In this document: positions 14,584 to 23,307 of the stretch, piece after piece | Layout: each line of letters begins with the position of its first letter | How positions within the stretch are numbered: the stretch's first letter is position 1 | Origin: Tichowtungia aerotolerans | Lineage (GTDB): Bacteria; Verrucomicrobiota; Kiritimatiellia; Kiritimatiellales; Tichowtungiaceae | Length of the DNA: 64,000 bases | Direction: 5' to 3' | NCBI RefSeq assembly: GCF_009905215.1 | Contig: NZ_CP047593.1 | Span: 2,050,900 to 2,114,899, forward strand | The notes under the pieces: model-generated | The model's database searches: none | What the model saw: the letters and a program-made list of their open reading frames with translations, nothing else | What the model was told of the DNA's origin: nothing | Program-made: the position numbers and the translations under genes

Positions 14584-17379
14584 CTAATGCGCCTGCAGCC
14601 AGTTGTCTCCGGTTCCGCAGTCGACGATGAGGGGGACGCTCAAGGGCAGGGCCTCCTGCATAAGTTTCTGGATTTCGGGGATTAAATCCTGTTCGTCGTT
14701 GTGCAAATCAAACACCAGCTCGTCATGTACTTGTAAGAGAAGCTTGCTTCTTTTGCCGCGCAGCATTTTCTCAATGCGGATCATGGCGATTTTGATGAGG
14801 TCGGCAGCGGAGCCCTGGATGGGGGCGTTGATGGCGTAGCGCTCGGCGGCGGAGCGCACGGTGCCGTTGTTTGAGTTGATGTCGCGGATGTGGCGACGGC
14901 GTCCGGTGATGGTTTCGACGTAGCCTTTGTCCCTGGCTCCGTCGATGAGGCTGTCCATGAACTGTTTAACCGCCGGGTACTGCGCGAAATAGTTTTCGAT
15001 GATTTCAGCGGCTTCTTTGCGCGGGATGCGCAGGCGCTGCGAGAGACCGAAGGCGGAGATGCCGTAGATGATGCCGAAGTTGACCATTTTGGAGCGGCGG
15101 CGCTGCTCCTTGGTGACCTCTTCGGGCGCGACGCCGAAGACGCGCGCGGCGGTGGCGGTGTGAATGTCCGCGCCGTCGATGAAGGCCTGCTTCATGTGTT
15201 CATCGCCGCTGAGGTGCGCCATGATGCGCAGCTCAATCTGCGAGTAGTCGGCGGCCAGCAGCGTGAAGTCATTTGAGGCCGCGACAAAGGCGCGGCGGAT
15301 TTCCTGTCCCTGTTCGGTGCGCACGGGAATGTTCTGAATATTGGGGTCGCTCGAGGCAAGGCGTCCGGTGGTGGTGACCGCCTGATTGAACGAGGTGTGG
15401 ATGCGGCCGGTTTTTTCGCAGATGAATCCGGGCAGGGCGTCGACGTAGGTGCTCTTGAGTTTGGTGGCGGCGCGATAGTCGAGGATGGTCGAGACAATTT
15501 CGTGATCGCCGGCCAGTTTCTGCAGTTCCTCTTCGTTGGTTTTGTACTGCCCGGTTTTTGTCTTTTTCGGTTTTTCAACCAGGTTCATTTCGTCGAACAG
15601 CACTTCGCCGAGCTGCTTGGGAGAGTTGAGGTTGAACTCGTGCCCCGCCAGCTCATAGATGTGTTTTTCGCAGTTTTCAATTTCTCCGGCCAGCCGTCCG
15701 GAGATTTCTTCGAGCGCGGCGGTGTCGAGCGCGATGCCGTTGGCTTCCATTTCGACCAGTACCGGAATCAGCGGGCACTCGATGGTGTCGAGGGACTTCC
15801 TTAAATGCTGTTTTTCGAGCAGCGGTTCCAGAACGTAACGCAGCTGCAGGGTGACGTCTGCATCTTCGCAGGCGTAGTCGCTCAGTTTGTCGAGCGGCAC
15901 GTCGGTCATATGGAGCTGTTCTTTTTTCTTCTCCCCGATCAACGTGGTGATTGACACGGGGGCGTACTGCAGAAAACTTCCGGCGAGGCGGTCCAGCCCG
16001 TGCCTCTGGTCGGGATCGAGCAGGTAGTGCGCGAGCATGGTGTCGAACAGCGGGCCTTTCACCTCAACACCCGCTTCGCGCAGCATGGCGATGTCGAATT
16101 TGAGATTGTGCCCGGTCTTTTCGATTTCCTCGTTTCCAAAGACCGCTTTGAACGGCTCAAGCGCTTTGCGGGTTTCTTCGTCGTCCGGCGGCAGCGTCAC
16201 ATACCACGCTTCGTGAGGCTGGATGGCGAACGACATTCCAATCAGCCGGTCCATACGCGGATCGAGTCCGGTTGTTTCCGTATCAAAACAGAAGCTTGAA
16301 GCTTCACCCATTTTTTTTGCTAACGCGGCCCGGTCTTCGGCCGTGCTGACCAAATGGTAGCGATGTTTGACATCGTCGATGGTTTTGTAGACCGGCTCCT
16401 CTTTTGCCGGTGCGGCAGGCGTGTTGGCTGCCGCGAAGGCGAACAGGTCGCCCTGGCCACCGGTGTCGGCGGGGGCGGCGTAGCCCGCGCCCGGAGCGGG
16501 CGGCGGGGTTTTGCCGAACAGCCGTTTGGAAAAGGCTGTGAATTCAAATTCCGCGAAGAGGGCGGTCAGTTTTTCTTCATCCAATTCGTTGCGGACGAGG
16601 CTGTCCGGCGTTTCGTCAATCGGTACGTTGGTGTGAATGGTGACCAGCCGTTTGCAGAGCCGGGCGCGTTCTTTGTTTTCTTCGACCTTCTCCTTCTGCT
16701 TGCCCTTCAGCTCGTCGGTATGTTCGAGCAGGTTTTCCAGTGAGCCGTACTGCGCGATCAGCTTTTGCGCCGTTTTGGGGCCGATTCCGGGAATGCCGGG
16801 AATATTGTCGGCGGTGTCGCCCGCCATGCCGAGAATATCGATGACCTGATCGACTTTTTCGATGCCCCACTGCTCGAGCACCTGTTCCACGCCGAGCACT
16901 TCGGGATCAGCGCCTTTCTTGGCGGGCTTCATCATAAACGTGTGGTCGTCGACGAGCTGGGCGTAGTCCTTGTCCGGCGTGACCATGGTTGTGTCGAATC
17001 CTTCCTGTTCGGCGCGGCGGGCGAGGGTGCCGATGATGTCGTCAGCTTCATAACCCTGTTTGGTCAGTACGGGGATATTGAACGCTTCAAGAAATTCCCT
17101 GATTGCCGGGACGGCGGCGCGGATTTCCTCCGGCGTCTCTTCGCGCTGAGCTTTGTACTCCGGATACTCGTCGTGGCGAAAGGTTGGACCGGAGACGTCG
17201 AAAGCCACTGCGATATGAGTTGGTTCATGTTTCTCGATGATTTCCAGCAGGGCATTCAGAAATCCAAAAACCGCCGAAACATTGCGTCCTTTGGAGTTGA
17301 TCATCGGGTTGCGCATGAAGGCGAAGTAGGAGCGGTACACCAGCGCCATCCCGTCGAGAAGAAAAAGTTTTTTAGCCAT
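14584..17379 (-). CDS. polA: DNA polymerase I
   Basis: 931 aa, full-length three-domain enzyme. The 5'-3' exonuclease (LFLLDGMALVYRSYFAF start, DIIGTLARRAE, GIPGIGPKTAQKL) spans about 1-290. The 3'-5' proofreading domain keeps its DxE residues (FCFDTETTGLD), unlike many degenerate copies. Polymerase motifs are A (AADYSQIELRIMAH), B (RRSKMVNFGIIYG) and C (LLLQVHDELVFD). It works in Okazaki-fragment processing and repair. No in-frame dispersed palindrome was seen in this long gene, in contrast to tilS or DUF2851. Confidence 0.97.
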   Translation of the reverse strand: MAKKLFLLDGMALVYRSYFAFMRNPMINSKGRNVSAVFGFLNALLEIIEKHEPTHIAVAFDVSGPTFRHDEYPEYKAQREETPEEIRAAVPAIREFLEAFNIPVLTKQGYEADDIIGTLARRAEQEGFDTTMVTPDKDYAQLVDDHTFMMKPAKKGADPEVLGVEQVLEQWGIEKVDQVIDILGMAGDTADNIPGIPGIGPKTAQKLIAQYGSLENLLEHTDELKGKQKEKVEENKERARLCKRLVTIHTNVPIDETPDSLVRNELDEEKLTALFAEFEFTAFSKRLFGKTPPPAPGAGYAAPADTGGQGDLFAFAAANTPAAPAKEEPVYKTIDDVKHRYHLVSTAEDRAALAKKMGEASSFCFDTETTGLDPRMDRLIGMSFAIQPHEAWYVTLPPDDEETRKALEPFKAVFGNEEIEKTGHNLKFDIAMLREAGVEVKGPLFDTMLAHYLLDPDQRHGLDRLAGSFLQYAPVSITTLIGEKKKEQLHMTDVPLDKLSDYACEDADVTLQLRYVLEPLLEKQHLRKSLDTIECPLIPVLVEMEANGIALDTAALEEISGRLAGEIENCEKHIYELAGHEFNLNSPKQLGEVLFDEMNLVEKPKKTKTGQYKTNEEELQKLAGDHEIVSTILDYRAATKLKSTYVDALPGFICEKTGRIHTSFNQAVTTTGRLASSDPNIQNIPVRTEQGQEIRRAFVAASNDFTLLAADYSQIELRIMAHLSGDEHMKQAFIDGADIHTATAARVFGVAPEEVTKEQRRRSKMVNFGIIYGISAFGLSQRLRIPRKEAAEIIENYFAQYPAVKQFMDSLIDGARDKGYVETITGRRRHIRDINSNNGTVRSAAERYAINAPIQGSAADLIKIAMIRIEKMLRGKRSKLLLQVHDELVFDLHNDEQDLIPEIQKLMQEALPLSVPLIVDCGTGDNWLQAH

Positions 17380-17457
17380 ACGCGGCAGACTACAGGAAAA
17401 CTGTTAACCGCGAAAGAACGCAACGTCCTGTATGTCAGATGCTGACAGATCCCGTTA

Positions 17458-17476
17458 TTTTCCAAAGATTGGAAAA
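17458..17476. repeat. dispersed palindrome, exact intergenic copy
   Basis: TTTTCCAAAGATTGGAAAA, centre AGA, between the ZIP gene stop and the polA start. Confidence 0.85.
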
Positions 17477-17478
17477 AA

Positions 17479-18189
17479 TCATCCAATCAGTTTCTGGCCG
17501 AGCATGCCGACGATGAAGCCTAGGACGGCTCCGAGCGGCGGCAGCCAGTGGTGGCGGTATTTGGCCTGCGGGGCGATGTCCTGGAAGATGAGATAGAGAA
17601 TACCGCCTGCGGCAAAGACCATGATGCCGGCGGTGACGGGCAGTTTTTCCCGCAGAAAGAAGTAGCCGAGCAGGGCGGCGGCGGGACCGAGAAAGCTGAT
17701 CAAAAACATCTGCCAGAGGATCATGGCAGTGCGACCGGTGTTTTCCTTGAGTTCGCGGTAGGCGTTGAAGCCTTCGGGAAGGTTCTGTGCGCCGATGAAC
17801 AGGGCCAGCAGAATACCCAGCCGGTGATCGTGCGCGAACACGGCACCGAGCGCGATGGCTTCGGGAATAAAGTCCGACAGCATGGCGGTGAATTGAGCCT
17901 TGGAGCCTCCGGAGCGGCTGAGCAGAATATCCAGCAGGCAGAAGGCCGCTCCGCCGAGTCCGAACAGCAGGCCGAGCATGGGGGCAGAGAGCGTTTCAAT
18001 GCCGTGCGGAACCAGTGCGAAGGCGACCGCCGCCACGAGGATGCCGCCGCCGAAGGCGACAATGCCGCGAAACAGTTCTTTTTTTCGGACGCCTTCCGGG
18101 ATCCGTTCAACGCGGGCAATGACCGCCCCGATAAAAGAAGCAAATCCGGCGACCCATGAATACAGCATGATGTCGATAATCTGGTTCAT
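17479..18189 (-). CDS. ZIP-family divalent metal transporter
   Basis: 236 aa, about eight membrane helices. The ZIP metal-binding helices are visible: SDFIPEAIALGAVFAHD and the helix with QNLPEGFNAYREL, matching the HNxPEG motif with Gln in place of the first His. The loop between helices 3 and 4 is short. ZIP proteins bring Zn, Fe or Mn into the cytoplasm. The stop is flanked by one exact dispersed palindrome and the region upstream of the start by another. Confidence 0.85.
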   Translation of the reverse strand: MNQIIDIMLYSWVAGFASFIGAVIARVERIPEGVRKKELFRGIVAFGGGILVAAVAFALVPHGIETLSAPMLGLLFGLGGAAFCLLDILLSRSGGSKAQFTAMLSDFIPEAIALGAVFAHDHRLGILLALFIGAQNLPEGFNAYRELKENTGRTAMILWQMFLISFLGPAAALLGYFFLREKLPVTAGIMVFAAGGILYLIFQDIAPQAKYRHHWLPPLGAVLGFIVGMLGQKLIG

Positions 18190-18205
18190 GCCGGAAGTTT
18201 AGCGG

Positions 18206-18224
18206 TTTTTCCAAATCTTGGAAA
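18206..18224. repeat. dispersed palindrome, exact intergenic copy
   Basis: TTTTTCCAAATCTTGGAAA, centre ATC, in the 78-bp gap upstream of the ZIP gene. Confidence 0.85.
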
Positions 18225-18267
18225 CATTTCTTCTCTGAGTGTGGAAAACCCATGCTGCGGAAGCGGT

Positions 18268-19953
18268 TCAGCAGAACATGTTGGCGAGCAATCCGGAGCC
18301 CATGGTCTGGAGGTCTTCCATTTTCTGTGTGGCATCGAGCAGGTCGGAGAGAGAGAGCAGTTCTTCGGTGAGCATGAGGCGCACGAGTGTCTGGTGTTCC
18401 TCCGCAGCATTGATGTGCAGCTTGTTGCCGTCTTCAATCATCACGAACATGATGTCGTCTTTGCGGACCTGATAGGTGAGCTGTTCGGTATGCAGGCGGT
18501 TGACGTAGAATTCTTCGTTGCGCAGGGCGCGTACAAAGCGGCCGAGCAGAAATTCGGTGATGTCATGAGTCGGAAACTCGAGATCGATGGAATCGACATC
18601 TTCTGAGCTGCCGGCCATTTCCTTGCGCAGGCCGGATTCTCCGTTGAAGGATTTTACGAGCAGCGGCGGGGCGAGCATGGTGGTGACGACGGTCATCATG
18701 ATGGCGACGCCGAAAGTTCCCTGATCGATGATTCCGGCAGCCAGTCCGATCCCGGCGACGATGAGGGCGACTTCGCCGCGCGGCAGCATGCCGAGGCCGA
18801 TGCGCAGAGCGCCGCGCATGTTAAAACGCATGGCCCAGGCGGGCAGTCCGCACCCGGCGACTTTTGAGACGACCGCCAGCAGGGAGTAGACGGCTCCGAA
18901 CAGCAGAACCGGCTTCATGGCCGCGAAGTCGACCATCATGCCCATGACGCAGAAGAAGATGGGAACGAGAATGTTATTAACGCCTTCGAGATGTTCTTCG
19001 ATTTCGTGAGCCAGATCGGTACGGGAGAGCGCAAGGCCCATGATATAGGCGCCGATGATCATGGCGAGGCCGGCCATCTCGGCGAGGCCGGCCAGCAGCA
19101 TGGCCAGACCAAAACAGATGGCCACCATGATTTCCTTGGATTTAAACTGCTTGATGGCGGCGGTGATTTTCCGGGCAAAGGCCAGTCCGAGGGCCGTGAC
19201 GAGCACAAAGAACCCAATGGCTTTGGCGGCGATGATGCCGATCTCGCCCCAGTTGACGGACCCGCCGCTCATGCTGACTTTTGCCATTCCCATGACAATG
19301 GCGAGCGCAACAATGCCGAAGACATCGTCGAATACTGCGCCAGCCAGTATCGTAACGCCCTCCGGTGAGGCCATTTTCCGCTTTTCAGCCAGGATTCGGG
19401 CGGTGATGCCGACGGAGGTGGCGACCGAAATGACGCCGAGGAAGAGGGCGGCAGGATCCATGAAGTTATGAATGCCGTTACCCGGCCACAGGACTGCGGT
19501 GAGATCGCCAATGACAAAGGCGGTGAGCAGTCCTCCAAGGCCGACCACGGAACCGACCACGGAGTAGCGCAGGAAGGCGGCGATGTCGGTTTCAAGTCCG
19601 GCCAGAAAGAGCAGGATAATGGAAGCGAGGGTGGCGATCCCGTAGAGTTCGGCGGAGGCGGCGAAACCGGCGTGTTCGGTGAAGACCGGACCAAAGTCGG
19701 GCAGAACGATTTTTGAACCGAGAGCGTAAGGGCCGATGAGCATGCCGGAGGCGAGCTCTCCGAGTACGGAGGGCATCTTCAGGAAACGCTGGGAGAGATA
19801 GCCACCGACTTTGGCCACGATAATAATGATGGCGAGCTGAATGATCAGGAGCATCATCATGTGTGTGATGCCCTGACCGGATCCCTCCGCGGTGTGAGCG
19901 ACGGCTTCTGCGGCCTGATGAACGGTGTGCAGTACGACGTTGGTGGTGTCCAT
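18268..19953 (-). CDS. monovalent cation:proton antiporter (CPA2 / KefB-like)
   Basis: 561 aa. About twelve membrane helices: PSVLGELASGMLIGPYALG (helix 2), the LAGLETDI segment and DVFGIVALAIVMG (the acidic helix 5 region of CPA2 exchangers). A cytosolic tail of about 130 residues lacks a clear TrkA-N nucleotide-binding motif. It exchanges Na+ or K+ for H+ across the inner membrane. It lies 12 bp after an EIIA-Ntr gene in the same operon, suggesting control of ion flux by PTS phosphorylation state (inference). Confidence 0.88.
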   Translation of the reverse strand: MDTTNVVLHTVHQAAEAVAHTAEGSGQGITHMMMLLIIQLAIIIIVAKVGGYLSQRFLKMPSVLGELASGMLIGPYALGSKIVLPDFGPVFTEHAGFAASAELYGIATLASIILLFLAGLETDIAAFLRYSVVGSVVGLGGLLTAFVIGDLTAVLWPGNGIHNFMDPAALFLGVISVATSVGITARILAEKRKMASPEGVTILAGAVFDDVFGIVALAIVMGMAKVSMSGGSVNWGEIGIIAAKAIGFFVLVTALGLAFARKITAAIKQFKSKEIMVAICFGLAMLLAGLAEMAGLAMIIGAYIMGLALSRTDLAHEIEEHLEGVNNILVPIFFCVMGMMVDFAAMKPVLLFGAVYSLLAVVSKVAGCGLPAWAMRFNMRGALRIGLGMLPRGEVALIVAGIGLAAGIIDQGTFGVAIMMTVVTTMLAPPLLVKSFNGESGLRKEMAGSSEDVDSIDLEFPTHDITEFLLGRFVRALRNEEFYVNRLHTEQLTYQVRKDDIMFVMIEDGNKLHINAAEEHQTLVRLMLTEELLSLSDLLDATQKMEDLQTMGSGLLANMFC

Positions 19954-19965
19954 GGTGTGAGGCTC

Positions 19966-20412
19966 CTAGGCAGTCAGAATGTTGAATATTTCATCAACGG
20001 TCCTGGCCTTTGTCAGTTGTTCCCGCAACTGCGGATCCCCGAGCAGTTTGCTGATTTCTGCAAGGAACTGGATATGCGGGCCGGTGCGGTTTGCTGGGGA
20101 CAGGGTCAGGATAAAGATGGAGCTGGGCTGTCCGTCCAATGCATCAAAGTCGATTCCTTCGGGTTTGATTGCAATGACGGCTTCCAGATGGTCGACGGAA
20201 TCGGTTTTGCCATGCGGGATGGCAATGCCGTTCTGCATGCCGGTGGACATCTTCTGTTCGCGTGTCAGCACTGCTTTTAAAGCGGTTTCTCGGTCTTTTA
20301 TTTTTCCGGATTGTTCTAAAAGATCGATAATTTCTTCAATTACAGCCGGTTTGGTCTCCGCTTTTAAATGCGGAAGAATTAAATCCTTGGTTAGTACCTT
20401 TTTAAGGTTCAT
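19966..20412 (-). CDS. ptsN: PTS EIIA-Ntr / fructose-type EIIA domain protein
   Basis: 148 aa from ATG 20412 with GGGGAGAG upstream; a start 60 bases further out has no signal. PTS_EIIA_2 features: LTREQKMSTGMQNGIAIPHGKTDSV carrying the phosphorylatable His in IPHGK, then FILTLSPANRTGPHIQFLAEISKLL with the second active-site His. No sugar permease domain is attached or near, so it is regulatory. HPr is at 55 kb; no EI or HPr kinase is in the window. Cotranscribed with the antiporter. Confidence 0.87.
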   Translation of the reverse strand: MNLKKVLTKDLILPHLKAETKPAVIEEIIDLLEQSGKIKDRETALKAVLTREQKMSTGMQNGIAIPHGKTDSVDHLEAVIAIKPEGIDFDALDGQPSSIFILTLSPANRTGPHIQFLAEISKLLGDPQLREQLTKARTVDEIFNILTA

Positions 20413-20518
20413 GAACGTTCTCTCCCCTAAAAATGAAACCATGCATTCTGATGCCCTGCCGGAATCGGTCAATTAAAAACCCGATAAAAAACACCGGTCG
20501 ATTTCACGAATCGCCTGC

Positions 20519-20607
20519 TATACTTAATTATTATCGCATTTCACCTTGCGCTGCTTTTTTAATTGGAGTAACAATCACCCCATGAATTGGGGCCTTTCGA
20601 AGAGGCC
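20519..20607 (+). promoter_or_regulatory. HU promoter -10 candidate and structured leader
   Basis: TATACT (20519-20524) is a good -10 without a clear -35. The leader contains two tandem hairpins: CCCC-ATGAATT-GGGG (20578-20592) and GGCCT...AGGCC (20591-20607) sharing two G residues, so the two structures are mutually exclusive at that junction. Could be autoregulatory; inference only. Confidence 0.4.
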
Positions 20608-20645
20608 GTAGTAATTAGAAACAACTGCAATAGGAGAATCCAGTT

Positions 20646-20927
20646 ATGGCAAAAGCAGCAACCAAGTCACAGATCATCGCTCAAATCGCTGAAGATGCAG
20701 AGATCAGCAAAGTACAGGCGAAAGCTGCGGTCGAGTCCCTCGTCGCTCAGGCATACAAAGGTGCCAAAGACGGTTTTACGATCCCGGGTGTTGGTAAACT
20801 GGTTAAAGTGAAACGCAAAGCTCGCATGGGCCGCAATCCTGCTACTGGCGAAACGATCAAAATTCCTGCAAAAACGGTTCTCAAGTTCCGTATTGCTAAA
20901 GCCGCTAAAGACGCGATTCTCGGCTAA
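20646..20927 (+). CDS. HU-family DNA-binding protein
   Basis: 93 aa. N-terminal helix pair (KSQIIAQIAEDAEISKVQAKAAVESL), the IPGVGKLVKVKRKARMGRNPATGE arm with the Pro at its tip, and the closing IPAKTVLKFRIAKAAKDA, all diagnostic of HU/IHF. A histone-like dimer that bends DNA and compacts the nucleoid. RBS AGGAG sits upstream. Single-gene unit with a structured leader and a strong terminator, as expected for an abundant protein. Codon use looks strongly biased, fitting high expression. Confidence 0.95.
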   Translation: MAKAATKSQIIAQIAEDAEISKVQAKAAVESLVAQAYKGAKDGFTIPGVGKLVKVKRKARMGRNPATGETIKIPAKTVLKFRIAKAAKDAILG

Positions 20928-20940
20928 TCGTTTCTGTGAA

Positions 20941-20973
20941 AACAACCGTTTCTTCGGAAACGGTTGTTTTTTT
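20941..20973 (+). terminator. intrinsic terminator of the HU gene
   Basis: AACAACCGTTTC-TTCG-GAAACGGTTGTT followed by T residues. Twelve-bp perfect stem closed by a stable UUCG tetraloop, 13 bp after the stop. Confidence 0.92.
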
Positions 20974-21012
20974 CAGTTGAATTAATCCGGATATCCGGAT
21001 AGACAGATATTT

Positions 21013-21900
21013 ATGAATATTGCTCAACAACTCAACGCCTCCGCTCGACCGCTGATTTCTGTGGAGTTCTTTCCTCCGAAGACCGGGACAGGACTGGCCG
21101 GGTTTGATTTGGCCGCTCAGGAGCTGACCGGCCTGAATCCGGATTTTGTTTCAGTGACCTGTGGAGCAGGGGGCTCTGCCGCGGGCCCGACTCTGGATAT
21201 CTGCCGTCAGCTGGATGGACTTGGTTACAAATCGGTGGTTCCGCACTGTACCTGTGTTGGAATGTCCCGGGCCGACCTGGAACAAACCTCGGATGCCATT
21301 GTTGCGCAGGGCCTTACTCACATTATGGCGCTGCGCGGGGATCCGCCGAAAGGTCAGACTCATTTTACGCCGGCCGCGGATGGATTCCGGTATGCGTCGG
21401 AACTGGTTGCTTTTTTGAAGGAGCGGCATCCCGGCCTGTGCCTTGGCGTAGCCGGCTATCCGGAAAAGCACCCGGAAGCGCCCAGCATTGAGGAAGATAT
21501 TCGTCACCTGAAAGAAAAGGTGGATGCCGGAGCCGATTTTATTACCACGCAGCTTTTTTTAGACAACGATGTGTATTTTGATTTTGTCGCCCGCTGCCGG
21601 GCGGAAGGGATTACCATTCCGATTCTGCCCGGCCTGCTTCCGGTGACTTCGCTGGAGCAGATCAACCGGATGCGCGCATTCTGTGATTTCCATGTTCCGG
21701 AAAAGCTGAAACACGACCTGGACGCAGCGCAGGATCGGCCGGCCAAAGCGGAGCGGATCGGCCTGTACTGGGCAATTGAACAGATTTCGGAATTGATTGA
21801 AGGCGGTGCGCCGGGCATACATCTTTATTTGCTGAATAAGTCCCGGACGGCTTTTTATCCGGAACTGTTCGCCTGCCTTTCCCGTGTGCGCGGGCAGTAA
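21013..21900 (+). CDS. metF: 5,10-methylenetetrahydrofolate reductase
   Basis: 295 aa TIM-barrel flavoprotein. SVEFFPPKTGTG at the N-terminus holds the catalytic Glu; the core shows FVSVTCGAGGS, IMALRGDPPKG and GADFITTQLFLDNDVYF. It reduces methylene-THF to methyl-THF, giving the methyl group for methionine synthesis. It stands 26 bp before metY on the same strand, so the pair forms a methionine operon: carbon donor plus homocysteine producer. No S-box, SAM or cobalamin riboswitch is apparent in the short upstream gap. Confidence 0.95.
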   Translation: MNIAQQLNASARPLISVEFFPPKTGTGLAGFDLAAQELTGLNPDFVSVTCGAGGSAAGPTLDICRQLDGLGYKSVVPHCTCVGMSRADLEQTSDAIVAQGLTHIMALRGDPPKGQTHFTPAADGFRYASELVAFLKERHPGLCLGVAGYPEKHPEAPSIEEDIRHLKEKVDAGADFITTQLFLDNDVYFDFVARCRAEGITIPILPGLLPVTSLEQINRMRAFCDFHVPEKLKHDLDAAQDRPAKAERIGLYWAIEQISELIEGGAPGIHLYLLNKSRTAFYPELFACLSRVRGQ

Positions 21901-21926
21901 ACCCGAATAGTAGGATCAGAAAAACG

Positions 21927-23210
21927 ATGAGCGATAAAAACTGGAAACTGGAAACAAACGCCGTACAGGCAGGCTGGGAGCCCAAAAACGGGGAGCCGCG
22001 CGTTCTGCCGATTTATCAGAGTACAACCTATAAATATGACACCGCCCACGCAGTGGCCCAGCTGTTCGATCTCGAAGCAGAGGGGCACATGTATTCGCGA
22101 ATCAGCAATCCGACGGTAGAGGCCTTCGAGAAAAAAATGGCGGCGCTCGAGGGCGGCGTCGCTGCGGTGGGAACTTCCGCCGGACAGACCGCGTCCATGA
22201 TTTCCATTACCAATATCTGTTCCGCAGGCGAGCATTTTATTGCCGCCGGAAAACTGTATGGCGGCACCGTGGCTCTGTTCACGAACACGCTCAAAAAAAT
22301 GGGCATCGAAGTGACACTGGTCAACCAGGAGCTGCCGCTCGAGGAGCTCAAGACGTATTTTAAACCCAACACTAAAGGTATTTTTGCAGAGACGATTGCC
22401 AATCCGGCAATGGATATTCTGGATTTCGATAAGTTCTCTGCGCTGGCCAAAGAGATGGGCGTCCCGCTTATCGTCGACAATACCTTTGCTACGCCATATC
22501 TGTGCCGTCCGCTGGAGCTGGGCGCAAACATTGTTGTGCATTCTTCGACCAAATACATCGACGGGCACGCGACCAGTGTTGGAGGCGTCATCATCGACGG
22601 TGGAAATTTTGACTGGGCCAACGGTAAATATCCTGAAATGACCGAGCCCGACCCGAGCTATCATGGCGTGGTTTACACCGAGCAGTTCGGAGACGCCGCC
22701 TATGCGGTGAAAGCGCGGGTCCAGTGGATTCGCGATGTCGGCTCCTACATGAGTCCTATGAACGCGTTCCTGTCAAATCTCGGTCTCGAAACACTTCACG
22801 TCCGCATGCCGCGCCACTGTGAAAACGCGCAGAAGCTGGCTGAATTCCTGAGCGCCCATCCGAAAGTCGGCTGGGTCAACTATCCGGGTCTGTCTGATCA
22901 TCCGCATCATGACCGGGCACAGAAATATCTGCGCGACGGCGGTTGCAGCGGTGTACTCACCTTTGGGGTCAAAGGCGGAGCCGCCGAAGGCGAGAAAGTC
23001 ATGAATTCGCTCAGGCTTGCTGCGATTGTGGTGCATGTGGCCGATGTGCGCACCGGAGTCCTGCACCCGGCGAGCATGACGCATCGCCAGCTGACGGCCG
23101 AAGAACAGATTGCCGCCGGCGTTACTCCGGACCTCATTCGCGTGACCGTTGGAATTGAAAACATCGACGATATCATCGCTGATTTTGATCAGGCTCTTCA
23201 GCAGATCTGA
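21927..23210 (+). CDS. metY: O-acetylhomoserine sulfhydrylase (PLP-dependent)
   Basis: 427 aa Cys/Met-metabolism PLP enzyme. Opening ETNAVQAGWEP, YSRISNPTVEAFEKKMAALEGG substrate pocket, and the PLP lysine in VVHSSTKYIDGHATSVGG. The long MetY-specific insert (YHGVVYTEQFGDAAYAVKARV) separates it from MetB/MetC. It makes homocysteine from O-acetylhomoserine and sulfide. Cotranscribed with metF. The gene is followed by a terminator whose loop holds a copy of the dispersed palindrome. Confidence 0.95.
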   Translation: MSDKNWKLETNAVQAGWEPKNGEPRVLPIYQSTTYKYDTAHAVAQLFDLEAEGHMYSRISNPTVEAFEKKMAALEGGVAAVGTSAGQTASMISITNICSAGEHFIAAGKLYGGTVALFTNTLKKMGIEVTLVNQELPLEELKTYFKPNTKGIFAETIANPAMDILDFDKFSALAKEMGVPLIVDNTFATPYLCRPLELGANIVVHSSTKYIDGHATSVGGVIIDGGNFDWANGKYPEMTEPDPSYHGVVYTEQFGDAAYAVKARVQWIRDVGSYMSPMNAFLSNLGLETLHVRMPRHCENAQKLAEFLSAHPKVGWVNYPGLSDHPHHDRAQKYLRDGGCSGVLTFGVKGGAAEGEKVMNSLRLAAIVVHVADVRTGVLHPASMTHRQLTAEEQIAAGVTPDLIRVTVGIENIDDIIADFDQALQQI

Positions 23211-23242
23211 TCAGCCGAAAAAAGTTCCAGACCCTGGACAAA

Positions 23243-23284
23243 AAGAACCGGCTGTTTTCCAATTTCTGGAAGCTGCCGGTTCTT
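23243..23284. terminator. bidirectional terminator with a dispersed palindrome in its loop
   Basis: Stem AAGAACCGGC...GCCGGTTCTT; the loop contains TTTTCCAATTTCTGGAA (23255-23271). T-rich on both strands, it separates the convergent metY and cytochrome genes. Confidence 0.85.
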
Positions 23285-23307
23285 CTGTTTCCGTCGTTCG
23301 ATTTGAA

